Made by a program: the position numbers and the translations under genes | Notes under the pieces: generated by a model | What the model saw: only the letters and a program-made list of their open reading frames with translations | Databases searched by the model: none | Told to the model about the DNA's origin: nothing | From: Limosilactobacillus panis | GTDB taxonomy: Bacteria > Bacillota > Bacilli > Lactobacillales > Lactobacillaceae | Assembly: GCF_019797825.1 (NCBI RefSeq) | Contig: NZ_CP081855.1 | Span: 1,550,001 to 1,614,000 of the forward strand | Direction of reading: 5' to 3' | DNA: 64,000 nucleotides | Shown here: positions 22,736-32,153 of the stretch, in pieces | How the letters are laid out: each line of letters opens with the position of its first letter | Numbering within the stretch: the stretch's first letter is position 1

Positions 22736-23179
22736 TTAGATTAAGTTTGTAATGTCCAATGCTTCAGGCTTTTGTGCTGCATGACTGTGGTCTTCGCCAG
22801 CGTAGACATGAAGCTTTAAGCCCATCTTGTGACCCAGGGAGTTGTGGGGAAGCATACCCTTGATAGCAGTTTCCAATAACTTCTCTGGTTCCTTAGCACG
22901 GAAGTCACCGGCAGTCCGGGCCTTCAAACCACCAGGGTAGTTTGAGTGACGGTAGTACATCTTCTTAGATGCCTTCTTACCAGTTAACTTAACTTGTGCA
23001 GCGTTGATAACGATGACGTTGTCACCAGTGTCAACGTGGGGAGTAAATGTTGGCTTGTTCTTACCACGCAAAATAGATGCGACGACGGTAGCCAGACGAC
23101 CCATTGGGACATCCTTAGCATCGACAACGTACCACTTGCGATCAACTTCACCAGGTTTAGCGATGTATGTCGTTCTCAC
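22736..23179 (-). CDS. rplM: 50S ribosomal protein L13
   Basis: L13 of 147 residues ([20 protein letters not shown], then [14 protein letters not shown]). GGAGG precedes a GTG at 23179 at good spacing. The longer frame would start at a TTG within the ribosome site. First gene of the rplM-rpsI pair. The 104-bp gap to truA shows no clear promoter. Confidence 0.97.
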   Translation of the reverse strand: MRTTYIAKPGEVDRKWYVVDAKDVPMGRLATVVASILRGKNKPTFTPHVDTGDNVIVINAAQVKLTGKKASKKMYYRHSNYPGGLKARTAGDFRAKEPEKLLETAIKGMLPHNSLGHKMGLKLHVYAGEDHSHAAQKPEALDITNLI

Positions 23180-23283
23180 GATTAGTTCCTCCAATTTTGT
23201 TTTCTTTTACATATAATAGTGTACCGAGTTATTAGATGGAAAAGAAATACCAAGTGTTAGTATACCTTTTTCTTATTTGTTCG

Positions 23284-24054
23284 TCAATCATTCTCGCCAT
23301 TAGATCCATAATCAACCCTGACCAGGTATAAGCCGCTGGCGGGAGCTGTCATCCGGGCCTGGGTACGGTCCTTGGCCGCCAACACCCGCTTGACGTCACT
23401 GACCGGGCGCTGGCCGCTCCCCACTTCCAGTAGGAAGGCCACCATTATCCGGATCTGGTTATACAAGAACCCGTTCCCCGTAAACTCAAAAACGACCTCA
23501 TTTTGGGTGGGGTCCCGGTTAATGGTGATTTTCTCTACCGTTCTGACATTGCTCTTGGCCTGGCTTCCCGAGGCAACAAAGCTGGTAAAGTCATGTTCGC
23601 CGATGAAGTCCCGGGCCGCATTCCGCATTCTTGCAATATCAAGGGGGTATTTAAAGTGTGCTGTATAGTTACGCTTAAAAGGGTTAACGAATTCCCCCTG
23701 GTCAACCCGGTAACGGTAGGTCTTGCGGTGGGCACTAAAGCGGGCGTGAAAACTGGTGTCGACCAGTTCAGCCTTTTTCACCAGGATATCTAAGGGAAGG
23801 ATACTATTGAGGGCTTTGCGCATTGAATCATTACTCAGGTGATAAGGAATGTCAAAGTGGGCTACCTGGTTTAGGGCGTGGACACCGGCATCGGTCCGCC
23901 CAGACCCAATGACCGAAATCGGCGGATTAGGGTGTTTAGCAATCTTGTTGACCGCGTTTTTTAGGACCTGCTCAACAGTTCGCTTGTGCGGCTGAATCTG
24001 AAAGCCAGAGAAGTTTGCTCCATCATAGGCAAACGTGATCTTGTAACGGTACAT
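23284..24054 (-). CDS. truA: tRNA pseudouridine synthase A
   Basis: A 256-residue TruA that makes pseudouridine at positions 38-40 of tRNA anticodon arms. The catalytic aspartate is in GSGRTDAGVHAL, and ITFAYDGANFSGFQ and the C-terminal SGLYLVRVDY block are conserved. The ATG at 24054 has GGAGCGGCAGAA before it and is preferred to the ATG 18 bases upstream. It follows ecfT in the usual order but after an unusually long gap. Confidence 0.96.
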   Translation of the reverse strand: MYRYKITFAYDGANFSGFQIQPHKRTVEQVLKNAVNKIAKHPNPPISVIGSGRTDAGVHALNQVAHFDIPYHLSNDSMRKALNSILPLDILVKKAELVDTSFHARFSAHRKTYRYRVDQGEFVNPFKRNYTAHFKYPLDIARMRNAARDFIGEHDFTSFVASGSQAKSNVRTVEKITINRDPTQNEVVFEFTGNGFLYNQIRIMVAFLLEVGSGQRPVSDVKRVLAAKDRTQARMTAPASGLYLVRVDYGSNGEND

Positions 24055-24291
24055 TTCTGCCGCTCCTTTCATAAACTATCTCTCCTATTTTAGCTGGTCG
24101 TCTCTGGAGATACAAGTATGAAAAAAGGAGGCCAGCACGAAATTTAGACACGTTCAATTAATCCCCTATGCAATCAATTCGACCTAAAAAAATTACAGTC
24201 GAATCAAAAGTATAATTTATAGCTAAGTACCAGAATCATGATTTAGCGTTTTAAAAAGCTTGTTTATCTTTTTTATTTCAGTAGCGGACTT
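24055..24291. other. Intergenic gap between ecfT and truA
   Basis: The 237 bp are AT-rich and hold no gene. ATTCGAC (24177-24183) can pair with GTCGAAT (24198-24204). No promoter or terminator with good scores was seen. Confidence 0.4.
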
Positions 24292-25095
24292 TTATAAAAT
24301 AATTCGTAAGCCAATTAAAATAACGGTTACAACAGCGAACAGAAAGAGACTGATGGTGTCGCGCTTTGCCCAGTGGAGCTGGCGGTAGTGTGTCCGTGGT
24401 GCTGCCGGGTCATATCCCCGGGCCTCCATCGCGGTTGCCAATTCTTCCGCTCGCTTAAAGGAATCAACAAAGAGCGGAATCAAGATTGGTACCATCCGCC
24501 GGACCCGCCGGACGAGGTTACCTTCCGCAAAGTTCATCCCCCGGGAACGCTGGGCATTAGTGATTTTCCCCGTTTCCTCCATGATTGTAGGAATAAAGCG
24601 GAGCGCAATTGAGATCATCAGGGTAATCTGATTGACCGGCACCTTAACTACCCGCAATGGCTTCATATACCAAGAAAGAGCATCAGCAATCCGCAGGGTC
24701 GGCGTTGTCGCCGTTAAAACGGTGGAGGCGGTAATAATCACCATAAAGCGGAAAAAGATGATCATTGAGTTGACCAGGCCGTTATGGGTAATTGACATAA
24801 TTCCCCAGTGCCAATATACCTTTCCTCCCGTGCTAAACAGGATTTGAAAAGCAACCGTGATCAATATGATCCACATTAGAGGCCGGATACCACGCCAGTA
24901 AAGTCCAAAGCCCACTTGACTGAGGACCATCGTTACTAGCAAAGCTACCGTTAGCCATGCGCTAGTCACAAACGAGTTGGCAAAGAAAACCAATACCACG
25001 TATGCCACACACAAAAAAAGCTTCGTTCGCGGGTCGAGGCGGTGAAGGAGGGAGCCGCCAGGAACGTAACTCCCGAACACAATTGCGTTATTCAT
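24292..25095 (-). CDS. ecfT: ECF transporter transmembrane protein EcfT
   Basis: A 267-residue integral membrane subunit that links the EcfA1-EcfA2 ATPases to exchangeable S-components for vitamins and other micronutrients. Hydrophobic N-terminal helices are followed by the two coupling motifs RSRGMNF and MEARGYDP in the cytoplasmic coupling helices. It overlaps the end of ecfA2 by eight bases. Confidence 0.95.
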   Translation of the reverse strand: MNNAIVFGSYVPGGSLLHRLDPRTKLFLCVAYVVLVFFANSFVTSAWLTVALLVTMVLSQVGFGLYWRGIRPLMWIILITVAFQILFSTGGKVYWHWGIMSITHNGLVNSMIIFFRFMVIITASTVLTATTPTLRIADALSWYMKPLRVVKVPVNQITLMISIALRFIPTIMEETGKITNAQRSRGMNFAEGNLVRRVRRMVPILIPLFVDSFKRAEELATAMEARGYDPAAPRTHYRQLHWAKRDTISLFLFAVVTVILIGLRIIL

Positions 25096-25957
25096 CCATC
25101 ACACCTCCCATTCGGCTAGCCAGATTGTCTGCCAAATCATCGAGAGTTAGGGAAAGGGGCAAAGAAAGGCCCCGGTCTTGAAGGCGTTTCCGTATCTTAA
25201 TTGCCACCGGTTGAGCCAGGTGGTTATCCGCCAGTAACTGCGGGTTACTGAACAACTTTTGAGGAACAGTACTAGTTACTAGGTGGCCATGGTTCATTAC
25301 CACTACTTGGTCCGCGTAAGCAGCCACCTGTTCCATCTGGTGGGTAATCAAGATGATGGTCGTTCCGGCCGCATTTAGCTTAGCGACCAACGCCAGTAAC
25401 TGGTTAGTTGATTGGGCATCGAGGCCGGCCGTTGGTTCGTCCAGAATCAGGATTGACGGCTTCATCGCCAACACCCCGGCGATAGCCGCCCGCCGCATTT
25501 GCCCACCGGAGAGCATAAAAGGTGATCGCTTACCAATCTCTTCTGGTAAGCCGACATCGGCAATCGACTGTTTGACCGCTGCCTTAACCTCATCTGGAGA
25601 CCATCCCAAGTTTTCCGGTCCAAAGGCAACGTCCTGAGCGACCGTTTCCGCAAAAAGCTGTTGTTCAGGAAACTGAAAGACAAAGCCGACGTGCCGACGA
25701 AGGTGGGCCAAATCTGCCTGTTTGGCTTCACTCGTCACTGTCACCGGGCCAACTCTTACTTGACCGCTTGATGGTACCAATAAACCATCAATCAGCGATA
25801 CCAAGGTTGATTTCCCCGACCCGGTGTGACCGATGATTGCGGTATAACTTCCCGCGGCAATCGAAAGATTAATATCGGTAAGAGTATTAGTATCGCCTCG
25901 CTGCGAATTTGGGTAGGTAAAATTAACGTTGTTTAACTCAATTGCTGCCATAACCAT
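25088..25957 (-). CDS. ecfA2: ECF transporter ATP-binding protein EcfA2
   Basis: A 289-residue ABC ATPase. Walker A GHTGSGKST, Q-loop FQFPEQQLF, signature LSGGQMRRAAIAG, Walker B ILILDEPTAGLD and the switch histidine in ITHQM are all present. Its start lies within the last 25 bases of ecfA1. ATG codons at 25957 and 25951 are both possible. Confidence 0.95.
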   Translation of the reverse strand: MVMAAIELNNVNFTYPNSQRGDTNTLTDINLSIAAGSYTAIIGHTGSGKSTLVSLIDGLLVPSSGQVRVGPVTVTSEAKQADLAHLRRHVGFVFQFPEQQLFAETVAQDVAFGPENLGWSPDEVKAAVKQSIADVGLPEEIGKRSPFMLSGGQMRRAAIAGVLAMKPSILILDEPTAGLDAQSTNQLLALVAKLNAAGTTIILITHQMEQVAAYADQVVVMNHGHLVTSTVPQKLFSNPQLLADNHLAQPVAIKIRKRLQDRGLSLPLSLTLDDLADNLASRMGGVMDE

Positions 25958-26760
25958 TTCACCATTTCATCTTCCGTAAAGTACTGCTCGGGAACTGTGA
26001 CCCCCCTAGCAACTAATAAATCACGTAGGCGCTGACCGGTCGGGATACCAACACCAAGTTTTCTTAGTAAGGCCGTTCTTTGCAGGATATCTGCTGCTGG
26101 ACCATTTTCAATAACGTGGTGATCGCCCACGACCACAATTTGGTCCGCCATTTCCATTTCAACCGGGTCATGAGTAATCGAAATAATGGTCAACCCGCTA
26201 TCACGCCGCAACCTACTAATAAGATCAAGAATTGTCTGCCGACCAGCAGGGTCAAGCATACTCGTAGCCTCATCAAGAATGATTATTTCGGGCTCCAATG
26301 CTAAAATTCCAGCAATCGCGACCCGCTGCTTTTGACCGCCAGACAACATTCCCGGTTCCGCGTCGGCTAACGCAGTCATTCCAACCCGTTCCAGTGACCT
26401 TTTAATAAGGGACTCCATCTTCTTTCGGGGAACTTGGAGATTTTCTAAGCCAAAGGCAATGTCATCAGCCACCGTTGCCCCCACAAACTGGTTCTCTGGG
26501 TTCTGAAAAACGATCCCTACCTGCTGGTGGAGTTTACTAAGGTTTTTTTCTATCACCGTTAGGCCGTTAACCGTGATGCTCCCCTGACTTGGGACAAGGA
26601 GACCATCTATCAAGCGAGCAATGGTGCTCTTCCCACTCCCGTTTTTCCCAATTAAAGTTGTCCACCGGTTACGGGAAATTGTCAGGTTTAATCCGTTGAG
26701 GGCGGGAGTCGTGGCTCCCGGATATGTATATGTAATATCTTTTAAAACTATTCCGTCCAA
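25933..26760 (-). CDS. ecfA1: ECF transporter ATP-binding protein EcfA1
   Basis: A 275-residue ABC ATPase with Walker A GKNGSGKST, Q-loop FQNPENQFVG, signature LSGGQKQRVAIAG and Walker B IIILDEATSMLD. It starts with TTG at 26760 after AAGGGATC. In relatives it follows rplQ closely; here the nested IS66/ISL3 insertion stands 40 bp upstream, so its transcription probably depends on a new promoter. Confidence 0.95.
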   Translation of the reverse strand: MDGIVLKDITYTYPGATTPALNGLNLTISRNRWTTLIGKNGSGKSTIARLIDGLLVPSQGSITVNGLTVIEKNLSKLHQQVGIVFQNPENQFVGATVADDIAFGLENLQVPRKKMESLIKRSLERVGMTALADAEPGMLSGGQKQRVAIAGILALEPEIIILDEATSMLDPAGRQTILDLISRLRRDSGLTIISITHDPVEMEMADQIVVVGDHHVIENGPAADILQRTALLRKLGVGIPTGQRLRDLLVARGVTVPEQYFTEDEMVKWLWQQLS

Positions 26761-26790
26761 GTTACTGATCCCTTCACAGTTAGTATTTCC

Positions 26791-26820
26791 ATTTTAGCGT
26801 GAACTACGGTAAGCAGTCAA
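26791..26820 (-). promoter_or_regulatory. Possible hybrid promoter formed by the IS66 end, driving ecfA1
   Basis: On the minus strand the IS66 inverted repeat contains TTGACT (complement of 26815-26820). Eighteen bases on, outside the element, is TAAAAT (complement of 26791-26796). Together they make a credible outward promoter about 30 bp before ecfA1. This is inferred from sequence only. Confidence 0.55.
26801..26808. repeat. IS66 target-site duplication, left copy
   Basis: GAACTACG at 26801-26808 is repeated exactly at 30620-30627, flanking the IS66 inverted repeats. Eight bp is the standard IS66 duplication length. Confidence 0.95.
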
Positions 26821-26849
26821 TAACGATACGTATTGAAAACAAGTGAAAG

Positions 26850-26886
26850 GACGTGAGCCGCGGCTTCTTGCGGTTCACGCCCTTTC
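26850..26886 (-). terminator. Terminator at the IS66 left end
   Basis: AAAGGACGTGAGCCGC and GCGGTTCACGCCCTTT form a strong, slightly imperfect hairpin just after the tnpC stop. It would stop transposase read-through toward ecfA1. Confidence 0.75.
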
Positions 26887-26887
26887 T

Positions 26888-28429
26888 TTAGTTACGACAT
26901 ACTCGTTGCACTTCTTCTGCCCATGGTAAAAAAGCCTCAATATTGCTACTTTTCTGGTTGGGTAGTCGATCAAACAGGTATTTGAAATACTTATATACAT
27001 TTAGTTTATTAATTTTCGCTGTTGCCACTAACGTGTAATAAATCGCATTGGCTTCAGCTCCACGAATGCTTTTCGCAAACAAGCAGTTCTTACGAACCAA
27101 GGTTGTAAAACGGATCTCTCCTTCTAGCGAGTTATTGCTTAGGGGAATTTGTCCATTTTCAAAAATCCGATATACTCTTGTCCGAAGCTTTAAGGCATTC
27201 TTGATGGCTGCACATAGCCGGCCCTGTGGTGAAGTGATACTTCCCAAGTACTGGTAAAACCTATCAAGCAACGGTTTCACATGAGTAATTCTTTGCTGCC
27301 GCTTTTCCTCTTCAGTTTGATATACTAATCCGTTTTCCTTATGGAAAACGGCCCCGAGTAGTTTTACCGCATGGAGAGCTTTCGAATACTTTAATTGCTC
27401 CTTACTCAGTAATTTAGTGATTCGAATAAACTCCCGACGAATATGAACCAAGCATGAGCCAAATCGGGCATTGGGATATAAACGATTACTGTAACCGCCA
27501 TAGCCATCACACATGATAAAGCCCGGATAGTCCTGTCCGATAATATCGCCAATTACTTTCCCTGAGCGTGTATTACGATAGTGAAAAATCACCATATGAT
27601 GACGACTAAATTCGCTCGTCGTCTTGGTTGCCCAAAAATAGCTGGTGTTTTTAGCTTCATCAATGACCTTAAATGGCGTTTCATCCATTTGAATTACGTT
27701 TTCACCTTGCATTAATTGGGTTAGCCGGTCATACAGTGGCCTCAAGTATGTTTGACTAACTGTAATGATATTAGTTGCGAGTTGACGACCACTAACTGGC
27801 AAACCAACGGCTTGCCAGAGCTTTACTTGTCGATGAAAGGGTAAAGCTAAGGCAAATTTATATTCAGCTACTTTAGCCAAGATACTGCTAGAAACATAGC
27901 TGTGTGGTAATAACGACTGTGGCATCTCGCTACTAATGATGATATCTTTACCATCTTCGTCACAGTCATTACACTTATAGCTTTCTTGGTATAAATTCAC
28001 ACAATATAACTCGGCTGGCTTCAGCCGGACTTCGCGGCTATACAAATGATTACCAATCTTTTTCATCTGTTCATGGCACTTTGGACAATTCGTATTAGTT
28101 AAATGAATCGTCTTATCCACTTGAGGTAAACCATCCAAAAAAGCGGTTCGCTGACCAGAAGCCTTGGCTTTCCGGTGACGCACCACTTGTTTTGTCTGCT
28201 TTTCAATCACTTCCGTGATTGAAACATTAGAATCTTGCAGCTGAGCTAGTTCATCATCACTAAACAGTGATTGTTGACCATCAACTACGGACTCAATTAC
28301 TTCAGTTTTTTTCCCAAACATTTGGTTTTGTTGAAGCTTAATAATCGCCGTCAACTTATTAACCTGGTCCTTCAAAGCCTTGATTTGCTGCTTAAGCTCT
28401 CGATTCTCTTCTACTAAGCTCTTACTCAT
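26888..28429 (-). CDS. tnpC: IS66-family transposase TnpC
   Basis: A 513-residue transposase: an N-terminal leucine-zipper coiled coil (about 5-45), a zinc finger (CPKCHEQM, later CNDCDEDG), and the DDE domain with IQMDETPF, CDGYGGY and NNSLEGEIRF. GGGAGGTGACGTACC precedes the ATG. It appears intact. The damage to tnpA means the IS66 may no longer move on its own. Confidence 0.95.
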   Translation of the reverse strand: MSKSLVEENRELKQQIKALKDQVNKLTAIIKLQQNQMFGKKTEVIESVVDGQQSLFSDDELAQLQDSNVSITEVIEKQTKQVVRHRKAKASGQRTAFLDGLPQVDKTIHLTNTNCPKCHEQMKKIGNHLYSREVRLKPAELYCVNLYQESYKCNDCDEDGKDIIISSEMPQSLLPHSYVSSSILAKVAEYKFALALPFHRQVKLWQAVGLPVSGRQLATNIITVSQTYLRPLYDRLTQLMQGENVIQMDETPFKVIDEAKNTSYFWATKTTSEFSRHHMVIFHYRNTRSGKVIGDIIGQDYPGFIMCDGYGGYSNRLYPNARFGSCLVHIRREFIRITKLLSKEQLKYSKALHAVKLLGAVFHKENGLVYQTEEEKRQQRITHVKPLLDRFYQYLGSITSPQGRLCAAIKNALKLRTRVYRIFENGQIPLSNNSLEGEIRFTTLVRKNCLFAKSIRGAEANAIYYTLVATAKINKLNVYKYFKYLFDRLPNQKSSNIEAFLPWAEEVQRVCRN

Positions 28430-28500
28430 GGTACGTCACCTCCCTTTAACTTATTCTTCGGTAATTATATCAAAGAACAACGATTTTAAACAGAGGTAAT

Positions 28501-28857
28501 TCAATAAAAAGTACCTGGTTGGGCAGCTTTGATTTTACGAACTGGCAACGGGTTTAATCCCTTCAGTAACCAATCCAATTGCCTGGCTGATAGTTCTTTA
28601 GCTTCGCTACTATATCTTGGCCAACTCAGGTGACCATTCTCAAAGCGCTTATAAAGGAGAATAAAGCCTTCACCGTCCCAAAGTAACCCTTTGAACCGAT
28701 CATTACGTGACCCGCAAAAGAGGAACAGAGAATTATCGTATAATTCTAGTCCATAATTTTCCGCGACAACCATCGCCAGCCCATCAATTCCTTTACGTAA
28801 GTCGGTTTTCCCGCAAACCAGATAAACATGGTCTGGATCGTGCCAGTTAATGAGCAT
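28501..28857 (-). CDS. tnpB: IS66-family accessory protein TnpB
   Basis: A 118-residue IS66 Orf2 protein with the family blocks KTDLRKGIDGLA, LFLFCGSRNDRFK and LLWDGEGFILLYKR. This TnpB is unrelated to the IS200/605 nuclease of the same name. Its start overlaps the end of tnpA by 11 bases. Confidence 0.95.
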   Translation of the reverse strand: MLINWHDPDHVYLVCGKTDLRKGIDGLAMVVAENYGLELYDNSLFLFCGSRNDRFKGLLWDGEGFILLYKRFENGHLSWPRYSSEAKELSARQLDWLLKGLNPLPVRKIKAAQPGTFY

Positions 28858-29023
28858 AACGGACCACAGCCTTTACAATCTCGGCCGCAAGGCTGGGATT
28901 GGTGCCCTTGAAGATTGTTAATTGGATATTTCCAGCTTTCATTTTAACGACCGGTCGCGGTAAAAATTTAGGCTTATCAAGTGTCTCCTTTTTGGTTCTG
29001 AAAACCGGTGCTACAACGTCGTG

Positions 29024-29031
29024 CTTTTCTT
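29024..29031. repeat. ISL3 target-site duplication, left copy
   Basis: CTTTTCTT at 29024-29031 is repeated exactly at 30521-30528, next to the ISL3 ends. Eight bp is the standard ISL3 duplication. Confidence 0.95.
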
Positions 29032-30520
29032 GGTTCTACAATTTTAAGTACTGATGGATTTAACATCAGTGCTTATTTTGGTTTAAATTTAAAATAAAAA
29101 ACGAAAGATGGCTGACCCCCGTCTTCGTTTAAGAAAGGACCATCTTTCATGGATAATTCTATCAGAACTGCTCTCGGAATTAAAGACACTCATCTTGAAC
29201 TTGATACCAATACTAAAGAAGACTCGATTGCCGATCACGGCGATTATATTGTGGTCCATCTTGTTCAATCCTACCCCATGCATTGTCCTCATTGTGGCCG
29301 GCTAATGTACAAGAATGGCATTAAAATCGTTAACTATCATGGGGCAGACCTTCATTACAAGCCGACTGTTTGGTCGATTAAAAAGCAGAAGTATATTTGC
29401 CCAGCTTCTCCTCAATGTCCACAAACAGTGACGAAATTAGCTCCGGTCGAGGATGTCCAATATCGTCACCATATCGCCACGAGTATTAAGCAACGCATTA
29501 TGATGCAACTGGTTAAGAATGAATCCCAAACTGATATCGCCGATGATTTTTCTGTTTCGGGCTGGACCGTCAGGCGCGTAATTAATCACCTTGATCATGT
29601 CTTTAAGCCTAACTACCATTGGCTTCCCCGTCATATTGCCTTCGATGACTTTCATTCTGGTCGCTTTGCGCCCAGCGGAATGAGCATGATTCTCGTAAAC
29701 ATTGAGAACCATCGAACGCTCGATATCATTCTTTCACGCCGGAGTAGCTTTCTTCGCAATTACTTCCTGCGTTATAGTCACCGCGCTCGTTTAGCGGTTC
29801 AAACTGTTACGGTCGATCTCTATACTCCTTACCGCCGCTTGATTCAAGAGCTATTTCCGCATGCTTTAATTATCGCGGACCACTTCCATGTCGTAGCTCA
29901 AGCTTACCGTGCCCTGAACCAAACTAGGATTAAAGTAATGAACCGTGCCGGAAAAAGTTCCCGGCAATGGCGAGCTCTCAAACATTTTTGGAAACTGCTC
30001 TTAACCCCTAGTGCACTCCTCAAGTATGATAACTTTTGGCGCCGCCGCAATTTTGGTTACGCCCAGCTAACTGATATTGAGGTTATTCATCGTTTATTAG
30101 CTTTCGACGACGAGCTTAAGCAGGCCTATCAATATTACCAAGACCTGATTTTAGCAGTTAATCATCGGAGTAAGTCAGCTCTCAACCAACTATTAGCTAT
30201 CAAATGGACCGCGCTTCCCCAAGCGTTTCAGAAGGTCCAACGCACTCTGCGAACCCATCGTCAAGAAATCATCGCCAGCTTCAAATATGATCATTACACG
30301 AATGGTCCCGTTGAGGGTACAAACAATAAGATTAAAGTTATCAAACGGACTGCCTATGGCTTTCGTAACTTCTTCCACTTCCGCGTTCGTATCCTGATTT
30401 CCCTGCCGAATTCTTATATCGCCATTAATTGGCATAATAAAACAGCTCATGTCCAGGGTCAGGCAAGAGCTGCTTAGAAATTATTCAATTTATCTTATCA
30501 GTACTTCTTGACGAAGAGCC
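29032..30520 (+). mobile_element. ISL3-family insertion sequence, 1489 bp, inside IS66
   Basis: Imperfect 24-bp inverted repeats lie at 29032-29055 (GGTTCT...AGTACTGAT) and 30497-30520 (complement begins GGCTCTTCGTC), matching the GGNTCT start of ISL3 ends. The exact duplication and intact transposase gene point to a fairly recent insertion. It is opposite in direction to its IS66 host. Confidence 0.96.
29149..30477 (+). CDS. ISL3-family transposase
   Basis: A 442-residue transposase with the N-terminal zinc finger CPHCG...CPASPQCPQ, an HTH region, and DDE blocks HIAFDDFH, IIADHFHVV and NGPVEGTNNKIKVIKR...GFRNF. AGAAAGGA precedes the ATG. The leader holds GAAAGATGG (29102-29110), which can pair with CCATCTTTC (29140-29148) at the start codon and may dampen translation from outside transcripts. 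Confidence 0.96.
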   Translation: MDNSIRTALGIKDTHLELDTNTKEDSIADHGDYIVVHLVQSYPMHCPHCGRLMYKNGIKIVNYHGADLHYKPTVWSIKKQKYICPASPQCPQTVTKLAPVEDVQYRHHIATSIKQRIMMQLVKNESQTDIADDFSVSGWTVRRVINHLDHVFKPNYHWLPRHIAFDDFHSGRFAPSGMSMILVNIENHRTLDIILSRRSSFLRNYFLRYSHRARLAVQTVTVDLYTPYRRLIQELFPHALIIADHFHVVAQAYRALNQTRIKVMNRAGKSSRQWRALKHFWKLLLTPSALLKYDNFWRRRNFGYAQLTDIEVIHRLLAFDDELKQAYQYYQDLILAVNHRSKSALNQLLAIKWTALPQAFQKVQRTLRTHRQEIIASFKYDHYTNGPVEGTNNKIKVIKRTAYGFRNFFHFRVRILISLPNSYIAINWHNKTAHVQGQARAA

Positions 30521-30654
30521 CTTTTCTTCCATAAAGAAATCCTCCTGTACTGAATCTTGTGATTTTAGTATAGGAGGATTGGCTGATCGTGACTAGACGT
30601 GTCGTTATTGACTGCTTACGAACTACGCCAGTTGAACACCCATTTGCTCTAAAA

Positions 30655-30766
30655 CAATTTAAAATAAAAAATCACTTACCACTGCAGTGCACGGGGTTTC
30701 CGCATTCGAGCTAGACTAGGGAGTTCCCACCATCGTAACGCTCTATACCATCAGTGATAGTGATTC
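30655..30766 (-). ncRNA. Probable L17 downstream element (L17DE) RNA and terminator
   Basis: Right after rplQ the minus strand forms a long closed structure. AATCACTATCACTG (from 30765) pairs with CAGTGGTAAGTGATT (ending at 30670), encloses a GC-rich multi-stem core with GGGAACTCCC, and ends in a T-rich run. The L17DE motif is known from 3' ends of rplQ operons in Lactobacillales. Position and form fit; the name rests on recall, not a covariance search. Confidence 0.7.
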
Positions 30767-30792
30767 TTTATTACGTATTTAGTTAACAATAA

Positions 30793-31176
30793 TTAGTCAA
30801 CGAATTCCAAAATAACCATTGGTGCACCGTCACCACGACGAGGCATCGTCTTCAAAATCCGTGTGTAACCACCGTTACGGTCTGCATACTTTGGAGCAAG
30901 TTCTTCAAACAGGTGTTGAAGCGCAGATTGGATACGGATGTTGTCGCCGTCTTCCTTAACATCGGCAACGACATTGCGGATAAATGCAGCTGCCTTCCGC
31001 CGGGAAGCAAGGTCGCCACGCTTAGCAAGCGTAACCATCTTGTCAGCAGTCTTACGAACTTCCTTAGCCCGTGCTTCAGTAGTAGTAATTTGACCATTAA
31101 CGATTAAATCGGTAGTTAAATCACGTAATAAAGCCTTACGTTGTGAACTTGTACGTCCTAATTTACGGTAACTCAT
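30793..31176 (-). CDS. rplQ: 50S ribosomal protein L17
   Basis: L17 of 127 residues ([20 protein letters not shown] start, [15 protein letters not shown] end). Last gene of the S10-spc-alpha superoperon, followed by the L17DE-like structure rather than by ecfA1. Confidence 0.98.
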   Translation of the reverse strand: MSYRKLGRTSSQRKALLRDLTTDLIVNGQITTTEARAKEVRKTADKMVTLAKRGDLASRRKAAAFIRNVVADVKEDGDNIRIQSALQHLFEELAPKYADRNGGYTRILKTMPRRGDGAPMVILEFVD

Positions 31177-31208
31177 GAAGTGGTTCCCTCCTTTGCAATT
31201 GGTATCAA

Positions 31209-32153
31209 TTAATCATCTTGACGGAATGAAACGCCGAGATCATTTAATTTCAGTTTAATTTCTTCTAATGACTTCTGTCCTAAGTTCCGAACTTTCATCA
31301 TGTCTGAAACGGTACGGTCTGTCAGTTCCTTAACAGTGTTAATGCCGGCACGCTTAAGACAGTTGTAGGACCGAACAGAAAGGTCAAGTTCTTCAATTGT
31401 CATTTCAAGCGTCTTTTCTTTATGGGTTTCTTCTTTTTCAACCATCACTTGGGCATTTTGTGCCGTTTCCGTTAAGTTAACGAACATGTCCAAATGTTCA
31501 GTTAAAATCTTAGCACCCAAACTAACCGCTTCGATTGGCGTTAATGAACCATCAGTCCAAACATCCAAAGTCAGCTTATCGTAGTCGCTACGTTGACCAA
31601 CCCGCGCATTTTCAACGGTGTAGTTAACACGTTCAATTGGGGTGTAGATGGAATCAATCGGCAAAACACCAATCGGAAGATCTTCCATCCGGGCCTTATT
31701 ATCATTAGCTGAAAGGTAGCCACGACCTTTATCAGCTGTCATCTTAATGTGTAATTCAGCACCATCAGCGACATTTGCGATATGCAAGTCAGGGTTTAAG
31801 ATAGTTACTTCACTATCTCCCTGAATGTCACTGGCGGTTACCTCAGCAGGTCCCTTAACATCCAATTCCAAATCCTTTTGATCTTCAGAATTCAGCTTAA
31901 GAGAAACCTTCTTAAGATTTAAGATAATTTGGGTTACATCTTCAGTTACACCTTTAACAGTACTGAATTCGTGCAAAACGCCATCAATTTGCATGGTGGT
32001 AATTGCAGCACCTGGTAATGAAGCAATCAGAACCCGTCTCAGTGAGTTACCGAGAGTGGTCCCATAACCGCGTTCAAGTGGTTCTACAACAAATTTGCCG
32101 TAGTTATCCGTTTCTTCAACTTTATGAATGTTTGGCTTTTCAAATTCGATCAT
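31209..32153 (-). CDS. rpoA: RNA polymerase alpha subunit
   Basis: A 314-residue alpha subunit: the N-terminal dimerisation domain ([27 protein letters not shown] block) and the C-terminal domain with helix-hairpin-helix ([29 protein letters not shown]) that contacts UP elements and activators. Confidence 0.98.
   Translation of the reverse strand: MIEFEKPNIHKVEETDNYGKFVVEPLERGYGTTLGNSLRRVLIASLPGAAITTMQIDGVLHEFSTVKGVTEDVTQIILNLKKVSLKLNSEDQKDLELDVKGPAEVTASDIQGDSEVTILNPDLHIANVADGAELHIKMTADKGRGYLSANDNKARMEDLPIGVLPIDSIYTPIERVNYTVENARVGQRSDYDKLTLDVWTDGSLTPIEAVSLGAKILTEHLDMFVNLTETAQNAQVMVEKEETHKEKTLEMTIEELDLSVRSYNCLKRAGINTVKELTDRTVSDMMKVRNLGQKSLEEIKLKLNDLGVSFRQDD

Larger units (their letters stand above)
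28847..30532 (-). pseudogene. tnpA: IS66 tnpA, split by the ISL3 insertion
   Basis: The 5' piece, ATG GAA GAA AAG (30532-30521), has a perfect AGGAGG upstream. The remainder runs from 29023 to the stop at 28847. Joined across the ISL3 and one copy of its duplication they give an unbroken 62-residue protein (MEEKHDVVAPV...VVRYAH). It is shorter than many IS66 TnpA proteins. The insertion falls at codon 4, so the gene is inactive here. Confidence 0.85.
26809..30619 (-). mobile_element. IS66-family element interrupted by an ISL3 element
   Basis: The ends are inverted repeats beginning GTAAGCAGTCAATAACGA (26809 onward, and complement ending at 30619), with one mismatch over 23 bp. The element holds tnpC, tnpB and a split tnpA. 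Removing the ISL3 and one 8-bp duplication leaves about 2.3 kb, a normal IS66 size. It is inserted between the L17 region and ecfA1. Confidence 0.95.

Noticed and set aside
28501..28857. TnpB as an RNA-guided nuclease (IS200/605 type)
   Set aside because: The protein is the unrelated IS66 Orf2, 118 residues, without a RuvC domain.
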